Shown here in pieces: positions 1 through 8,467 of a stretch of 64,000 bases of DNA. This DNA is from Paenibacillus glycanilyticus (GTDB taxonomy: Bacteria > Bacillota > Bacilli > Paenibacillales > Paenibacillaceae): the NCBI RefSeq assembly GCF_023715145.1, contig NZ_JAMBNP010000002.1:744001-808000 (forward strand), in the 5' to 3' direction. Position 1 is the first letter of the stretch. Each line of letters opens with the position of its first letter. Made by a program: the position numbers and the translations under genes. Under the pieces are notes generated by a model. The model ran no database searches. It had not been told where the DNA came from and saw nothing but the letters and a program-made list of their open reading frames with translations.

Positions 1-25
1 ACCGATACTTAATTGGAGGATGAAG

Positions 26-187
26 ATGGACAAGCGACAAGTGATTCATGCTTACCGAAGCGGGATCATATCCATTCAAGAATGCGCTCAAATACTTGGT
101 CTCGACAGCCGGCAGCTGCCCAACCTGATGAGTCAGATGGCAGTGAAGGCGGAGCGGGAAACAGGCAAGCGCTTTGTGAACAGCTAA
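26..187 (+). CDS. Small helix-turn-helix-like hypothetical protein (53 aa)
   Basis: A 53-codon frame starts with ATG six bases after a GGAGG ribosome binding site (15-19) and ends in TAA just before a strong terminator, so it looks translated despite its size. The peptide starts MDKRQVIHAYRSG, and residues about 13-40 have the spacing of a small helix-turn-helix (ISIQECAQILGLDSRQL). It would be the last gene of whatever unit enters from the left (aroC lies there in related genomes, but that is inference). I do not recognise a family and no function can be claimed. Confidence 0.6.
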   Translation: MDKRQVIHAYRSGIISIQECAQILGLDSRQLPNLMSQMAVKAERETGKRFVNS

Positions 188-210
188 CGCTTTCCATAGC
201 CGCGGATAAG

Positions 211-255
211 GCGGATGTTGAAGTCAGATATGGCTTTAACATCCGCTTTTTTTTT
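211..255 (+). terminator. Intrinsic terminator before aroB
   Basis: A nine-base GC-containing arm (211-219) pairs perfectly with 238-246. The inner bases extend the stem with wobble pairs around a six-base loop, and nine T residues follow. It separates the upstream unit from aroB. Confidence 0.9.
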
Positions 256-280
256 GCATGGCGCGGCTGTCTTGCGTTTC

Positions 281-309
281 TTGTCAAAGCCTACAGCCTG
301 TACTATAAT
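281..309 (+). promoter_or_regulatory. Sigma-A promoter for aroB
   Basis: TTGTCA (281-286) and TATAAT (304-309) are separated by exactly 17 bases. The -10 box ends 62 bases upstream of the aroB start and just after the preceding terminator. Confidence 0.75.
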
Positions 310-371
310 GAGCAAAGATGTTTACACATAAGTAAAATGCCCGGAATATGAACAGTTAGGATGGTACAATC

Positions 372-1469
372 ATGCGCGAACTGAAAGTTGAGCTTGGTGA
401 ACGCTCTTATCCCATTTATATCGGTGAAGGACTTTTGCAGGAGGCGGCCGCTTATTTCAAGAAGCATCAGATCAGCTTGAAATCGCCGCTGCTAATCATT
501 ACGGATGAACATGTAGCCCCTAATTATTTGGGATCGCTTGAGAATAACCTTCGCGAGGCGGGTTTTACAGTTGCGAGTACGGTAGTTCCTGCGGGCGAAA
601 GCTCCAAGTCGTTGTCGATGCTGGAGAGTCTCGTTACGAAGGCGCTTGAAGCAGGTCTGGACCGAAAATCAACGATTGTTGCGTTAGGCGGCGGCGTAGT
701 CGGAGATCTTGCCGGATTCGTAGCGGCATCTTATATGCGCGGCGTGAAGTTTGTGCAGATCCCTACGACAATATTGGCGCATGACTCCAGTGTTGGCGGC
801 AAGGTTGCGGTTAATCATCCGCTTGCGAAGAATATAATTGGCGCTTTCCATCAGCCCGAGATGGTGCTGTATGATCTGAATACGCTGCAGTCGCTGCCTC
901 CAAGAGACGTTAGCGCCGGCCTGTCGGAGGTCGTGAAGCACGGTCTGATCTGGGATGCGGAATTTACGGCCTGGTGCGAAGAGAATGCGGACCGTCTGCT
1001 AGCCCTTGAGCCGGATGCCCTTGGATACGCCCTGTATAAAGGCTGCAGCGTGAAGGCTGCCGTCGTATCCAAGGATGAACGCGAGAACGATCTTCGCGCG
1101 ATCCTGAACCTTGGCCATACGATTGGGCATGCCCTAGAAGCGGTTGCCGGTTATGGCGAGCTGCTTCACGGCGAAGCCATCTCCATCGGCATGATTGGCT
1201 CAGCAAGACTTGGCTTGCGTTACGGCGCGCCCGAAGAGGTTTATACAACGACAAAACGCGTCCTGTCCAAAGTAGGATTGCCGGTTAAGCTTCCGGAGCA
1301 TTTTGACGTGGATGCTATTATGGACGCGATGATGCACGATAAGAAATTCAGCGAAAGCACGATGGTATTCGTTGTGCCAACGGAGATTGGCAAGGTGGAG
1401 ATCAAGAAGGATGTTCAGTCCGCTTGGGTGCGCGAGATCGTCGAGCAATTGAAACTGGAGGCGCAATAA
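372..1469 (+). CDS. aroB: 3-dehydroquinate synthase
   Basis: Converts DAHP to 3-dehydroquinate, the second step of the shikimate pathway, using NAD and a divalent metal. The 365-residue product has the normal family length. It shows the NAD-binding glycine motif GGGVVGD at residues 106-112, PTTILAHDSSVGGK at 131-144 as in Bacillus AroB, and the metal-histidine segment LGHTIGHALE near 250. The ATG at 372 has only a weak GGATGG-like site upstream, but it gives the expected N terminus. It has its own sigma-A promoter and lies one base before aroH, so the two are co-transcribed at the head of the aromatic supraoperon. Confidence 0.97.
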   Translation: MRELKVELGERSYPIYIGEGLLQEAAAYFKKHQISLKSPLLIITDEHVAPNYLGSLENNLREAGFTVASTVVPAGESSKSLSMLESLVTKALEAGLDRKSTIVALGGGVVGDLAGFVAASYMRGVKFVQIPTTILAHDSSVGGKVAVNHPLAKNIIGAFHQPEMVLYDLNTLQSLPPRDVSAGLSEVVKHGLIWDAEFTAWCEENADRLLALEPDALGYALYKGCSVKAAVVSKDERENDLRAILNLGHTIGHALEAVAGYGELLHGEAISIGMIGSARLGLRYGAPEEVYTTTKRVLSKVGLPVKLPEHFDVDAIMDAMMHDKKFSESTMVFVVPTEIGKVEIKKDVQSAWVREIVEQLKLEAQ

Positions 1470-1470
1470 G

Positions 1471-1839
1471 ATGAGCGTAAGAGGAATTCGCGGGGCAATT
1501 ACCGTTGAGGTTAACGAGAAAGAGCCTATTTTACAGGCAACCCTTGAGCTGTTGAATGAAGTCGTGAAGCAAAATGCCATCGTACCGGATGATATCGCAA
1601 GCGTATTTATTACCGTTACGCAAGATCTGGACGCAACCTTCCCGGCTATTGCGATCCGTCAAATGGGCGGATGGGATCTTGTTCCGTTAATGTGCGCGCT
1701 TGAAGTGCCGGTTAAGGGCAGCCTGGAGCGCTGCATCCGGTTTATGATTCATTTGAATACAGACAAAACGCAAGCTGAAATTAATCATGTCTATCTCGGC
1801 GGCGCGCGCGTGCTGCGTCCGGATTTGTCAAAATCCTAA
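1471..1839 (+). CDS. aroH: Chorismate mutase (AroH type)
   Basis: Monofunctional chorismate mutase that turns chorismate into prephenate for tyrosine and phenylalanine synthesis. At 122 residues it matches the trimeric AroH family. The active-site residues known from the B. subtilis enzyme sit at the same numbers: Arg7, Cys75, Glu78, Arg90 and Tyr108. The start lies one base after the aroB stop and just behind a GGAGG in the aroB 3' end, so translation is probably coupled. It is followed directly by the trp promoter. Confidence 0.97.
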   Translation: MSVRGIRGAITVEVNEKEPILQATLELLNEVVKQNAIVPDDIASVFITVTQDLDATFPAIAIRQMGGWDLVPLMCALEVPVKGSLERCIRFMIHLNTDKTQAEINHVYLGGARVLRPDLSKS

Positions 1840-1868
1840 TTGACGTAAGCTGCGATCGGTAGTATATT
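1840..1868 (+). promoter_or_regulatory. Sigma-A promoter of the trp operon
   Basis: TTGACG (1840-1845) and TATATT (1863-1868) are spaced by 17 bases immediately after the aroH stop codon. Transcription would begin near 1875, giving a leader of about 380 bases before trpE. Confidence 0.8.
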
Positions 1869-1981
1869 GAGTACTAACAATAGTTTAGGCAAGAGAAGAG
1901 ACACAAGACAACAGACAGGTTTTAGAGTTAGTTTAGTTGAGATTCTAAGGGTTTGTATGGGACTTGGAATTTTTTCCGGAG

Positions 1982-2022
1982 TGAAACTTGAATCGCCGTC
2001 AGAGGACGGTGCTGTCGTTTCA
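1982..2022 (+). promoter_or_regulatory. 5' hairpin in the trp leader
   Basis: TGAAAC (1982-1987) can pair with GTTTCA (2017-2022), enclosing a second stem of CGCCGTC (1994-2000) with GACGGTG (2005-2011) around an AGAG loop. It sits just 5' of the TRAP-type triplets, where B. subtilis also has a 5' stem-loop. Any role in TRAP binding is inference. Confidence 0.45.
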
Positions 2023-2040
2023 TTTTGGGTAGCAGGCTTT

Positions 2041-2093
2041 TAGTTGAGTAGAGATGAGCAGAGTAGAGATGAGTTCAGAACAGTAGAGAATAG
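2041..2093 (+). promoter_or_regulatory. TRAP (MtrB) binding site: 11 NAG triplets, strict 5-nt period
   Basis: Triplets start at 2041, 2046, 2051, 2056, 2061, 2066, 2071, 2076, 2081, 2086 and 2091, always with a two-base spacer. They read TAG, GAG x6, CAG x2, GAG, TAG. TRAP is an 11-subunit ring that wraps RNA around itself through (G/U)AG repeats, so both number and phase match. Neither the 2036 nor the 2096 register continues the run. In B. subtilis, tryptophan-loaded TRAP binding here favours the terminator and represses trpE. The mtrB gene is not in this window. Confidence 0.92.
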
Positions 2094-2201
2094 AGGCTTG
2101 TTATCCCAGCTAAGCGCAGGAAATGGCATGATGCTATTATGCGCCTTAAGTCTATTCCTTATTTGTTTGCAAGCTCATTTGTCATCATCTTTAAATTCAA
2201 C

Positions 2202-2228
2202 GCCCCTGCTCCCAGCAGGGGCTTTTTT
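2202..2228 (+). terminator. trp attenuator terminator
   Basis: A perfect nine-pair stem (2202-2210 with 2214-2222), a CCC loop and six T residues lie 29 bases upstream of the trpE ATG. It is placed to be read through when TRAP is empty. A possible competing pairing is GCTTG (2096-2100) with CAAGC (2170-2174), but I could not resolve a convincing antiterminator that directly overlaps the terminator arm. Confidence 0.85.
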
Positions 2229-2257
2229 GATTTTAGAATTTAAGAGGAGGCAATACA

Positions 2258-3820
2258 ATGACAAATGAATTGCAGCAAGTGACGAAGCTGGCCGACAACT
2301 ACAACATCATTCCGATTGTACGATATATGCTTGCAGATACAGAAACGCCTATCCGGCTGTTCCAGCATTTTGCGAAAGAACAGCATGCTTTCCTGCTTGA
2401 GAGTGTGGAGGGCGGAGTGAAATGGGCGCGATATTCTTTTATCGGAACGGATCCGTTCATGATGCTTTACGGCAAGAACGGCAAGATGGTGCTCGAGCAT
2501 AACGGAGAAAAACAAATCTTTGACGAGAAGCCGATTGAACTGCTGAAAGCACAGCTTCGCGGCTACCGCAGTCCATCGCTTCCGGAGCTGCCGCCGTTCA
2601 CAGGCGGAGCGATTGGCTACTTCGGTTACGATCTGCTTCAATACTACGAGAACCTGCCGTCGCATCGCATTGATGACCTGCAAATGAATGATCTGCAATT
2701 TATGTTCTGCGACCAAGTTATCGTCTTCGATCACTTTAAGCAGCAGCTTCAAATCATCGGGAATGTTCATATCCCTCATGCGCCGACTAATCTGGATATT
2801 GAAAAGGCTTATAATCGTGCGGTTGCCAAGATTGAAGCAACGATCGAGCGTTTGCAGCAGCCGATTACCGTTCCGGTAACATCGGGCTCGTCGATTCCGA
2901 CTGATCCGGAGCTTGGCGATGTGCAATCGAACCTGACGAAGGAACAATTTATTTCGAATGTGGAGCAGGCGAAAGAGTACATCCGCTCCGGAGATATTTT
3001 CCAGGTTGTCTTGTCCCAGCGCTTCAGCATCGAGACCGAGGTTGATCCGCTGCATGTTTACCGTGTACTTCGCACAATGAATCCGTCTCCTTATATGTAT
3101 TATTTGAAAATGGGGGATGAGGTCATCGTGGGAACGTCGCCGGAAGCGCTTGTAAAGGTCGACGGCAACCGAAAAGTGGAGACTCGGCCGATTGCGGGAA
3201 CAAGACCGCGCGGCAAGATGCCGGAGGAAGATAAGGCGCTTGAAGTGGAGCTGCTTGCCGATGAGAAGGAAAGGGCAGAGCATCTCATGCTGGTTGACCT
3301 CGGTCGAAATGATATTGGTCGCGTATCGGAATTCGGAACGGTCCGCTGCGATTCCTACATGGAGATTGAACGTTACTCGCATGTCATGCACATCGTATCG
3401 AACGTATCCGGCAAGCTTCGCGAGGACAAAGATTTCTTTGATGCCTTCCTGTCTTGCCTGCCAGCCGGTACGGTGTCCGGCGCTCCTAAGCTTCGGGCGA
3501 TGGAAATTATCGCGGAGCTCGAGAACGAAGCGCGCGGCGCATACGCGGGTGCCATCGGCTATCTGGGCTTTGGCGGCTCGCTCGATACCTGCATTACGAT
3601 TCGCACAATCGTATTCAAGAACGGCAAAGCCTACGTGCAAAGCGGCGCGGGAATCGTATGGGATTCCGTGCCGGAGAGCGAATATATGGAGACTGTCAAT
3701 AAAGCGAAGGCAAGCCTTAAGGCCATTCGCGCCGCGGAAGCGATTTTTGGACAACGCAAGGGTTCGAACGGGCAAGCGGTTAATACGGACTACTATGTAA
3801 CAAGCGGAGAGGTGTTGTAA
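2258..3820 (+). CDS. trpE: Anthranilate synthase component I
   Basis: Catalyses chorismate to anthranilate with ammonia supplied by a glutamine amidotransferase subunit. The 520-residue protein has the tryptophan feedback element LLES near residue 47 and the C-terminal chorismate-binding signature [10 protein letters not shown] near residue 405. The start follows a strong GAGGAGG. No trpG gene is present in the operon. As in B. subtilis, the amidotransferase is probably a shared PabA-type subunit encoded elsewhere (inference). Expression should be controlled by the upstream TRAP attenuator. Confidence 0.97.
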   Translation: MTNELQQVTKLADNYNIIPIVRYMLADTETPIRLFQHFAKEQHAFLLESVEGGVKWARYSFIGTDPFMMLYGKNGKMVLEHNGEKQIFDEKPIELLKAQLRGYRSPSLPELPPFTGGAIGYFGYDLLQYYENLPSHRIDDLQMNDLQFMFCDQVIVFDHFKQQLQIIGNVHIPHAPTNLDIEKAYNRAVAKIEATIERLQQPITVPVTSGSSIPTDPELGDVQSNLTKEQFISNVEQAKEYIRSGDIFQVVLSQRFSIETEVDPLHVYRVLRTMNPSPYMYYLKMGDEVIVGTSPEALVKVDGNRKVETRPIAGTRPRGKMPEEDKALEVELLADEKERAEHLMLVDLGRNDIGRVSEFGTVRCDSYMEIERYSHVMHIVSNVSGKLREDKDFFDAFLSCLPAGTVSGAPKLRAMEIIAELENEARGAYAGAIGYLGFGGSLDTCITIRTIVFKNGKAYVQSGAGIVWDSVPESEYMETVNKAKASLKAIRAAEAIFGQRKGSNGQAVNTDYYVTSGEVL

Positions 3821-3821
3821 A

Positions 3822-4874
3822 ATGAGTTTGGTAACAGAACAGGTAACGATACAGGGAGCTTTAAACAAACTGATGAGCAGCACCGATCTGACTCGCGAAG
3901 AAGCCCGGGCGGTTATGGATATTATTATGAGCGGCAACGCAACGTCTTCGCAAATTGCGGGCGTAGCGACAGCTCTTCGCATGAAGGGCGAGACGAAGGA
4001 CGAGATTACGGGGTTCGCCGAAGTGATGCGCCAGCATTCGAGCCATGTTCAGACCAAGCAGGAGGGACTGCTCGATACTTGCGGAACTGGCGGCTCAGGC
4101 ATCCATAAGTTTAATATTTCGACGGCATCGGCGATTATAGCCTCGGCGGCAGGGATTCGCGTGGCAAAGCACGGGAACCGGGCGATGTCCGGCAAAGCGG
4201 GCAGTGCGGATGTATTGGAAGCACTCGGCGTACAGATCACTCTAACTCCGGAGCAGGCTTCCGAGTGTCTGAATCAGATCGGCATTTGCTTCATGTTTGC
4301 GCAGCTGTACCATCCTTCTCTCCGGCATGCGGCTGCGCCGCGCCGTGAGCTTGGCGTTCGTACCATCTTTAATATGCTTGGTCCATTGACGAATCCCGCT
4401 GGCGCCGACCGCCAATTGATCGGTCTGTACGACCGTGCCAAGACGTCCACGATTGCAGCAGTCCTAAACGAGCTTGGCGTGAAGCGGGCAATGGTCGTCA
4501 GCAGCGTTGACGGTCTGGACGAGATCAGCATCTCGGCGCCAACCCAAATCTCCGAGCTCCGGAATGGCGAAGTCGTATCGTATGAGCTGACGCCGGAAGA
4601 TCTCGGGTTGTCCCGTTACCCGATCTCCGAAGTGATCGGTGGAGATCCGCAGACGAACGCTTCCCTTATCCGTTCGGTCTTCAGCGGCGAACAACGCGGA
4701 GCCTATCGGGATATCGTGCTTGCTAATGCGGGTGCTTGCATCTATGTGGGCGGTTATGCGGATTCACTCCGTGAAGGCGTGGCGCTTGCAGCCGAAATGA
4801 TTGATTCGGGCAGAGCAAGCCAGCAATTGCAAAAGCTTATTCAGACGACAGGAGAGTTGACTCATGTTTCTTGA
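3822..4874 (+). CDS. trpD: Anthranilate phosphoribosyltransferase
   Basis: Transfers phosphoribose from PRPP to anthranilate, the second step of tryptophan synthesis. The 350-residue protein shows the PRPP-binding CGTGGSG motif at residues 87-93, followed by KHGNR at 116-120 and GSADVLEALG near 127, all typical of TrpD. The start lies one base after the trpE stop, and its 3' end overlaps trpC by 11 bases. It is a normal-length, stand-alone TrpD without a fused TrpG domain. Confidence 0.97.
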   Translation: MSLVTEQVTIQGALNKLMSSTDLTREEARAVMDIIMSGNATSSQIAGVATALRMKGETKDEITGFAEVMRQHSSHVQTKQEGLLDTCGTGGSGIHKFNISTASAIIASAAGIRVAKHGNRAMSGKAGSADVLEALGVQITLTPEQASECLNQIGICFMFAQLYHPSLRHAAAPRRELGVRTIFNMLGPLTNPAGADRQLIGLYDRAKTSTIAAVLNELGVKRAMVVSSVDGLDEISISAPTQISELRNGEVVSYELTPEDLGLSRYPISEVIGGDPQTNASLIRSVFSGEQRGAYRDIVLANAGACIYVGGYADSLREGVALAAEMIDSGRASQQLQKLIQTTGELTHVS

Positions 4875-5661
4875 TAAAATCGTAGTAACGAAGCGGGAAG
4901 AGGTTGCTCATCTCGCTTCAGGATTCCAGCTATCGGATTATGAACGCAAAATCGCATCGCTTCCCGAATGCCGCGGCTTCGAGCGCGCCTTGACGGCCAG
5001 CCGCAAGAGGGATATTGGATTAATCGCCGAAGTGAAAAAAGCATCTCCTTCCAAAGGACTTATCCGTCCCGATTTTCATCCGGCCGAGCTGGCTGCTGCT
5101 TATGAGCGTGCAGGAGCAGATTGCATTTCGGTCTTGACCGACCGTGATTATTTCCAGGGCTCGAACGATTACTTAACCCTTATTAAAGAGACGGTCGGCA
5201 ATCCGCTGCTCCGCAAGGATTTCATTATTGATTACCGCCAGGTATACGAGGCTCGTCTAATTGGCGCGGATGCGGTACTATTAATTGCAGCAATTCTTAC
5301 ATCATCCGAGCTCTCCGAATTGTATGATACCGCAAAGTCGCTAGGCATGGACGTTCTTGTTGAGGTTCATGACCGCGAAGAGCTGGAACGCGTTCTTGAG
5401 CTTGATAAAGCAACCCTTATCGGCGTTAACAACCGCGACCTGAAATCCTTTGTAACCGATCTTCATACAACGGAAGCACTTATCGATCTCATGCCAAAAG
5501 ACGTGACAGTCATTAGCGAGAGCGGGATTGCGGGACGGAAGGACATAGATTATCTTCAAACGGTGGGAGCCCATGGCGTCCTGATCGGTGAACACTTCAT
5601 GCGTCAGGCGGATGCCGGACAGGCTGTCATTGATCTTATGGGACCGGTGACGCGGGCATGA
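4864..5661 (+). CDS. trpC: Indole-3-glycerol phosphate synthase
   Basis: A (beta/alpha)8 enzyme that closes the indole ring from CdRP. The 265-residue sequence carries the family signature EVKKASPSKG near residue 57 with the catalytic lysine pair, then LLRKDFIIDYRQV and ISESGIAG. The ATG lies inside the end of trpD behind a GGAGAG site, and the gene overlaps trpF through ATGA, so it is translationally coupled on both sides. It is not fused to trpF, unlike the enterobacterial arrangement. Confidence 0.97.
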   Translation: MFLDKIVVTKREEVAHLASGFQLSDYERKIASLPECRGFERALTASRKRDIGLIAEVKKASPSKGLIRPDFHPAELAAAYERAGADCISVLTDRDYFQGSNDYLTLIKETVGNPLLRKDFIIDYRQVYEARLIGADAVLLIAAILTSSELSELYDTAKSLGMDVLVEVHDREELERVLELDKATLIGVNNRDLKSFVTDLHTTEALIDLMPKDVTVISESGIAGRKDIDYLQTVGAHGVLIGEHFMRQADAGQAVIDLMGPVTRA

Positions 5662-6320
5662 CGCCATCGCCAAGAATCAAGATCTGCGGATTAAAGGATA
5701 CAGCTACTATTGAAGCGATGAACGGACTTCCTTTTCATGAGATCGGATTTGTATTTGCGGCCAGTAAACGTCAGGTTGACGGCGAGACCGCGGCTTCCTT
5801 GATTACTGCGGCGAAGAAGCTTCAGGCTGCTGGTGGCGAAGCACCGCAGACGGTAGGGGTCTTTGTTAATCCGGCTTTTGAGGGGCTGGAAGCCATTCTG
5901 GCCAAGGCGCCTCTTGACGTCGTGCAGCTTCATGGTCAAGAGACACCGGAATTTTGCCGGCTCGTAAAGAGCAGCCTTCACAAAAAAGTATGGAAAGTAA
6001 TCTCCATCGGCAAAGACGGCCTTAGCGCGCGGGAGAGCGTATCCGCTTATGATGGAGCGGTAGATGCCATCCTGATCGATACAGCCGGTGGCGGTACGGG
6101 CCAAACGTTTGATTGGCAAGTCATATCGGCTTATCAGGAAGCGGCGGCAGCCATCCAAGTACCGCTGTATGTTGCGGGAGGCTTGCATCCCGGCAATGTG
6201 GAGGAGCTTCTGGCAGGCAACGCGGTTGACGGAATAGATGTATCGAGCGGAGTGGAAACGGATGGCCGTAAAGACATCGAGAAGATAAAACTATTCGTTA
6301 GAAAGGTGAATGAACGATGA
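5658..6320 (+). CDS. trpF: Phosphoribosylanthranilate isomerase
   Basis: Isomerises phosphoribosylanthranilate to CdRP. The 220-residue protein begins with the family N terminus KICGLKD, which contains the catalytic cysteine, and has VQLHGQE and LIDTA segments, the latter supplying the general-acid aspartate. It overlaps trpC and trpB by four bases at each end (ATGA junctions). Size and context are those of the B. subtilis operon. Confidence 0.96.
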   Translation: MTPSPRIKICGLKDTATIEAMNGLPFHEIGFVFAASKRQVDGETAASLITAAKKLQAAGGEAPQTVGVFVNPAFEGLEAILAKAPLDVVQLHGQETPEFCRLVKSSLHKKVWKVISIGKDGLSARESVSAYDGAVDAILIDTAGGGTGQTFDWQVISAYQEAAAAIQVPLYVAGGLHPGNVEELLAGNAVDGIDVSSGVETDGRKDIEKIKLFVRKVNER

Positions 6321-7507
6321 ACCAAGTACCAGACGAGAACGGGCGCTTTGGCAAATTTGGCGGCCGGTATGTACCGGAGACGCTGATGAACGCTTTGCTG
6401 GAGCTGGAAGAGGCTTATAAGCATTACTCGCAGGATGAATCTTTCAAGCAAGAGGTTCATGATCTTCTGCACAAATATTCGGGGCGTCCAACGCCGCTGT
6501 ATTATGCGGAAAGGTTAAGCCAGCATCTTGGCGGCGCAAAAATCTACCTGAAGCGCGAGGATTTGAACCATACCGGCGCACACAAGATCAATAATACAAT
6601 CGGGCAGGCCGTGCTTGCCAAACGCATGGGCAAAACAAAAGTCATTGCCGAAACGGGAGCCGGCCAGCATGGCGTTGCGTCTGCAACGGTTGCTGCTCTG
6701 CTTGGACTGGAATGCAAAGTGTTCATGGGCGAGGAAGACATGAAGCGTCAGCAGCTGAACGTATTCCGCATGCAGCTGCTTGGAGCGGAAGTGGTACCGG
6801 TATTGTCGGGCACGCGTACGCTTAAGGATGCTTGCAACGAAACCCTTCGCTACTGGGTGAGCCATGTAGACGATACTTTCTATATCCTTGGATCGGCTAC
6901 CGGACCGCATCCATATCCGATGATGGTCCGCGACTTCCAGCGTATTATCGGGGATGAATCCCGCAAGCAGATTGTAGAAGCGGAAGAGCGTCTTCCTGAT
7001 TATGTTGTTGCGGCGGTTGGCGGCGGCAGCAATGCCATCGGCATTTTCTATCCGTTTATTGGCGATGAGTCCGTGCGTCTCGTAGGTGTTGAAGCGGCAG
7101 GACGCGGCATTGATACGGAAGAGCACGCGGCAACGATGACTATGGGCAGCCACGGCGTATTCCAGGGCTCGATGAGCTACTTGCTGCAGGATAAATACGG
7201 ACAGGTACAGCCTGCGCACTCGATCTCCGCCGGTCTCGACTATCCGGGGATTGGACCTGAGCATGCTTACCTGAAAGATTCTGGCCGCGCGAATTACTTC
7301 CCGATTACCGATGCGGAGGCGCTTGACGCGCTTCAGCTTCTGTCCCGGACGGAAGGCATTATTCCGGCTTTGGAATCGGCCCATGCGATTGCGCAAACAA
7401 TCAAGCTGGCTCCAACACTCGATAAGGACAAAATTGTGGTTGTCAACCTGTCCGGCCGCGGCGATAAAGACGTGGAAGCGATTATGGGTTACCTGGGAGG
7501 TGCTTAA
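6317..7507 (+). CDS. trpB: Tryptophan synthase beta chain
   Basis: The PLP-dependent subunit that condenses indole with serine. The 396-residue protein has the PLP lysine in HTGAHKINN (Lys90) and the phosphate-binding GGGSNAIG loop near residue 235. The N-terminal [16 protein letters not shown] is diagnostic for TrpB1. It would form an alpha2beta2 complex with the trpA product encoded three bases downstream. The start overlaps the trpF stop. Confidence 0.98.
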   Translation: MNQVPDENGRFGKFGGRYVPETLMNALLELEEAYKHYSQDESFKQEVHDLLHKYSGRPTPLYYAERLSQHLGGAKIYLKREDLNHTGAHKINNTIGQAVLAKRMGKTKVIAETGAGQHGVASATVAALLGLECKVFMGEEDMKRQQLNVFRMQLLGAEVVPVLSGTRTLKDACNETLRYWVSHVDDTFYILGSATGPHPYPMMVRDFQRIIGDESRKQIVEAEERLPDYVVAAVGGGSNAIGIFYPFIGDESVRLVGVEAAGRGIDTEEHAATMTMGSHGVFQGSMSYLLQDKYGQVQPAHSISAGLDYPGIGPEHAYLKDSGRANYFPITDAEALDALQLLSRTEGIIPALESAHAIAQTIKLAPTLDKDKIVVVNLSGRGDKDVEAIMGYLGGA

Positions 7508-7510
7508 GGC

Positions 7511-8317
7511 GTGAATTTGATAGATGCTGCTTTTGCCAAATTGAAACAAGAAGGAAAGACGGCGCTTATCCCTTTCCTAACGATTGGGGATCCTGATATC
7601 CCGACATCCATCGCAATTATTCAAGAGCTTGAACAAGCAGGCGCCGATATGGTTGAGCTTGGCGTCCCTTATTCCGATCCGCTTGCGGATGGTCCGGTTA
7701 TTCAACGGGCTTCGGAACGCGCTCTTCAGAACCGGATTTCCATTCTGGATTGTATCGAGACTGCGGCGCAAGCCCGTGAAGCCGGCGTGAAAATGCCCTT
7801 TATCTTGTTCACTTATTTCAATCCGGCGCTGCAGTTTGGCCTGGAAGCGTTCATGAACCTTGTCGTGGAAAAAGGGATCAGCGGACTCATCATTCCGGAT
7901 CTTCCGATCGAAGAGGACGAGGAAGTCCGCCAGCTGGCGGAAGCGAAGGGCGTTCATCTCATTCCGCTTGTGGCGCCAACCTCGAAAGACCGAGTAGTCC
8001 GGATCTCCCGGAAAGCACGCGGCTTTGTCTACTGTGTGTCTTCGCTCGGCGTAACCGGCGTGCGCGCCGAGTTCCATAGCGGCATCGATGATTTCCTTGC
8101 TACCGTGCGCGAAGCAACGGAGCTGCCTATCGCGGTTGGCTTTGGGATCTCGAGCCGCGAGCAGGTAGAGCGCTTCGAGAAAACCAGCGACGGTGTTATA
8201 GTCGGCAGCGCGATTGTACGCAAAATCGAAGAAACACTGCCGCTTCTAAACGATGCAGCGCAGCGGGAAGCGGGACTTGCGCAAATCCGCAGCTTTGTTG
8301 CTGGTTTGAAAGGCTAA
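7511..8317 (+). CDS. trpA: Tryptophan synthase alpha chain
   Basis: Cleaves indole-3-glycerol phosphate to indole, which is channelled to TrpB. The 268-residue protein retains the catalytic Glu49 and Asp60 within VELGVPYSDPLADGP. The start is GTG, preceded by a GGGAGG site inside the trpB end. It is the last gene of trpEDCFBA and is followed at once by a strong terminator. Confidence 0.97.
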   Translation: MNLIDAAFAKLKQEGKTALIPFLTIGDPDIPTSIAIIQELEQAGADMVELGVPYSDPLADGPVIQRASERALQNRISILDCIETAAQAREAGVKMPFILFTYFNPALQFGLEAFMNLVVEKGISGLIIPDLPIEEDEEVRQLAEAKGVHLIPLVAPTSKDRVVRISRKARGFVYCVSSLGVTGVRAEFHSGIDDFLATVREATELPIAVGFGISSREQVERFEKTSDGVIVGSAIVRKIEETLPLLNDAAQREAGLAQIRSFVAGLKG

Positions 8318-8322
8318 TGCGA

Positions 8323-8353
8323 AAGGACAGAGCTTGCAGGCTCTGTCCTTTTT
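8323..8353 (+). terminator. trp operon terminator
   Basis: An 11-pair perfect stem (8323-8333 with 8340-8350), a six-base loop and a short T run begin six bases after the trpA stop. It separates trpA from hisC, although in B. subtilis hisC and tyrA are expressed with the same supraoperon. Confidence 0.92.
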
Positions 8354-8467
8354 CTGTGCTCATGTTCCTATTTTGCAAGACGACCCTTTAAAACCTCGAT
8401 AAGATGTGAGACAATAGAAAACATGCAGTTAGCCAATACGGCCAATAATACAAAGAGGTGAATGGCG

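Noticed and set aside
2240..3982. 580-codon antisense frame opposite trpE
   Set aside because: A shadow of the real trpE reading frame; Cys/His/Arg-rich composition, and trpE is certain on the other strand.
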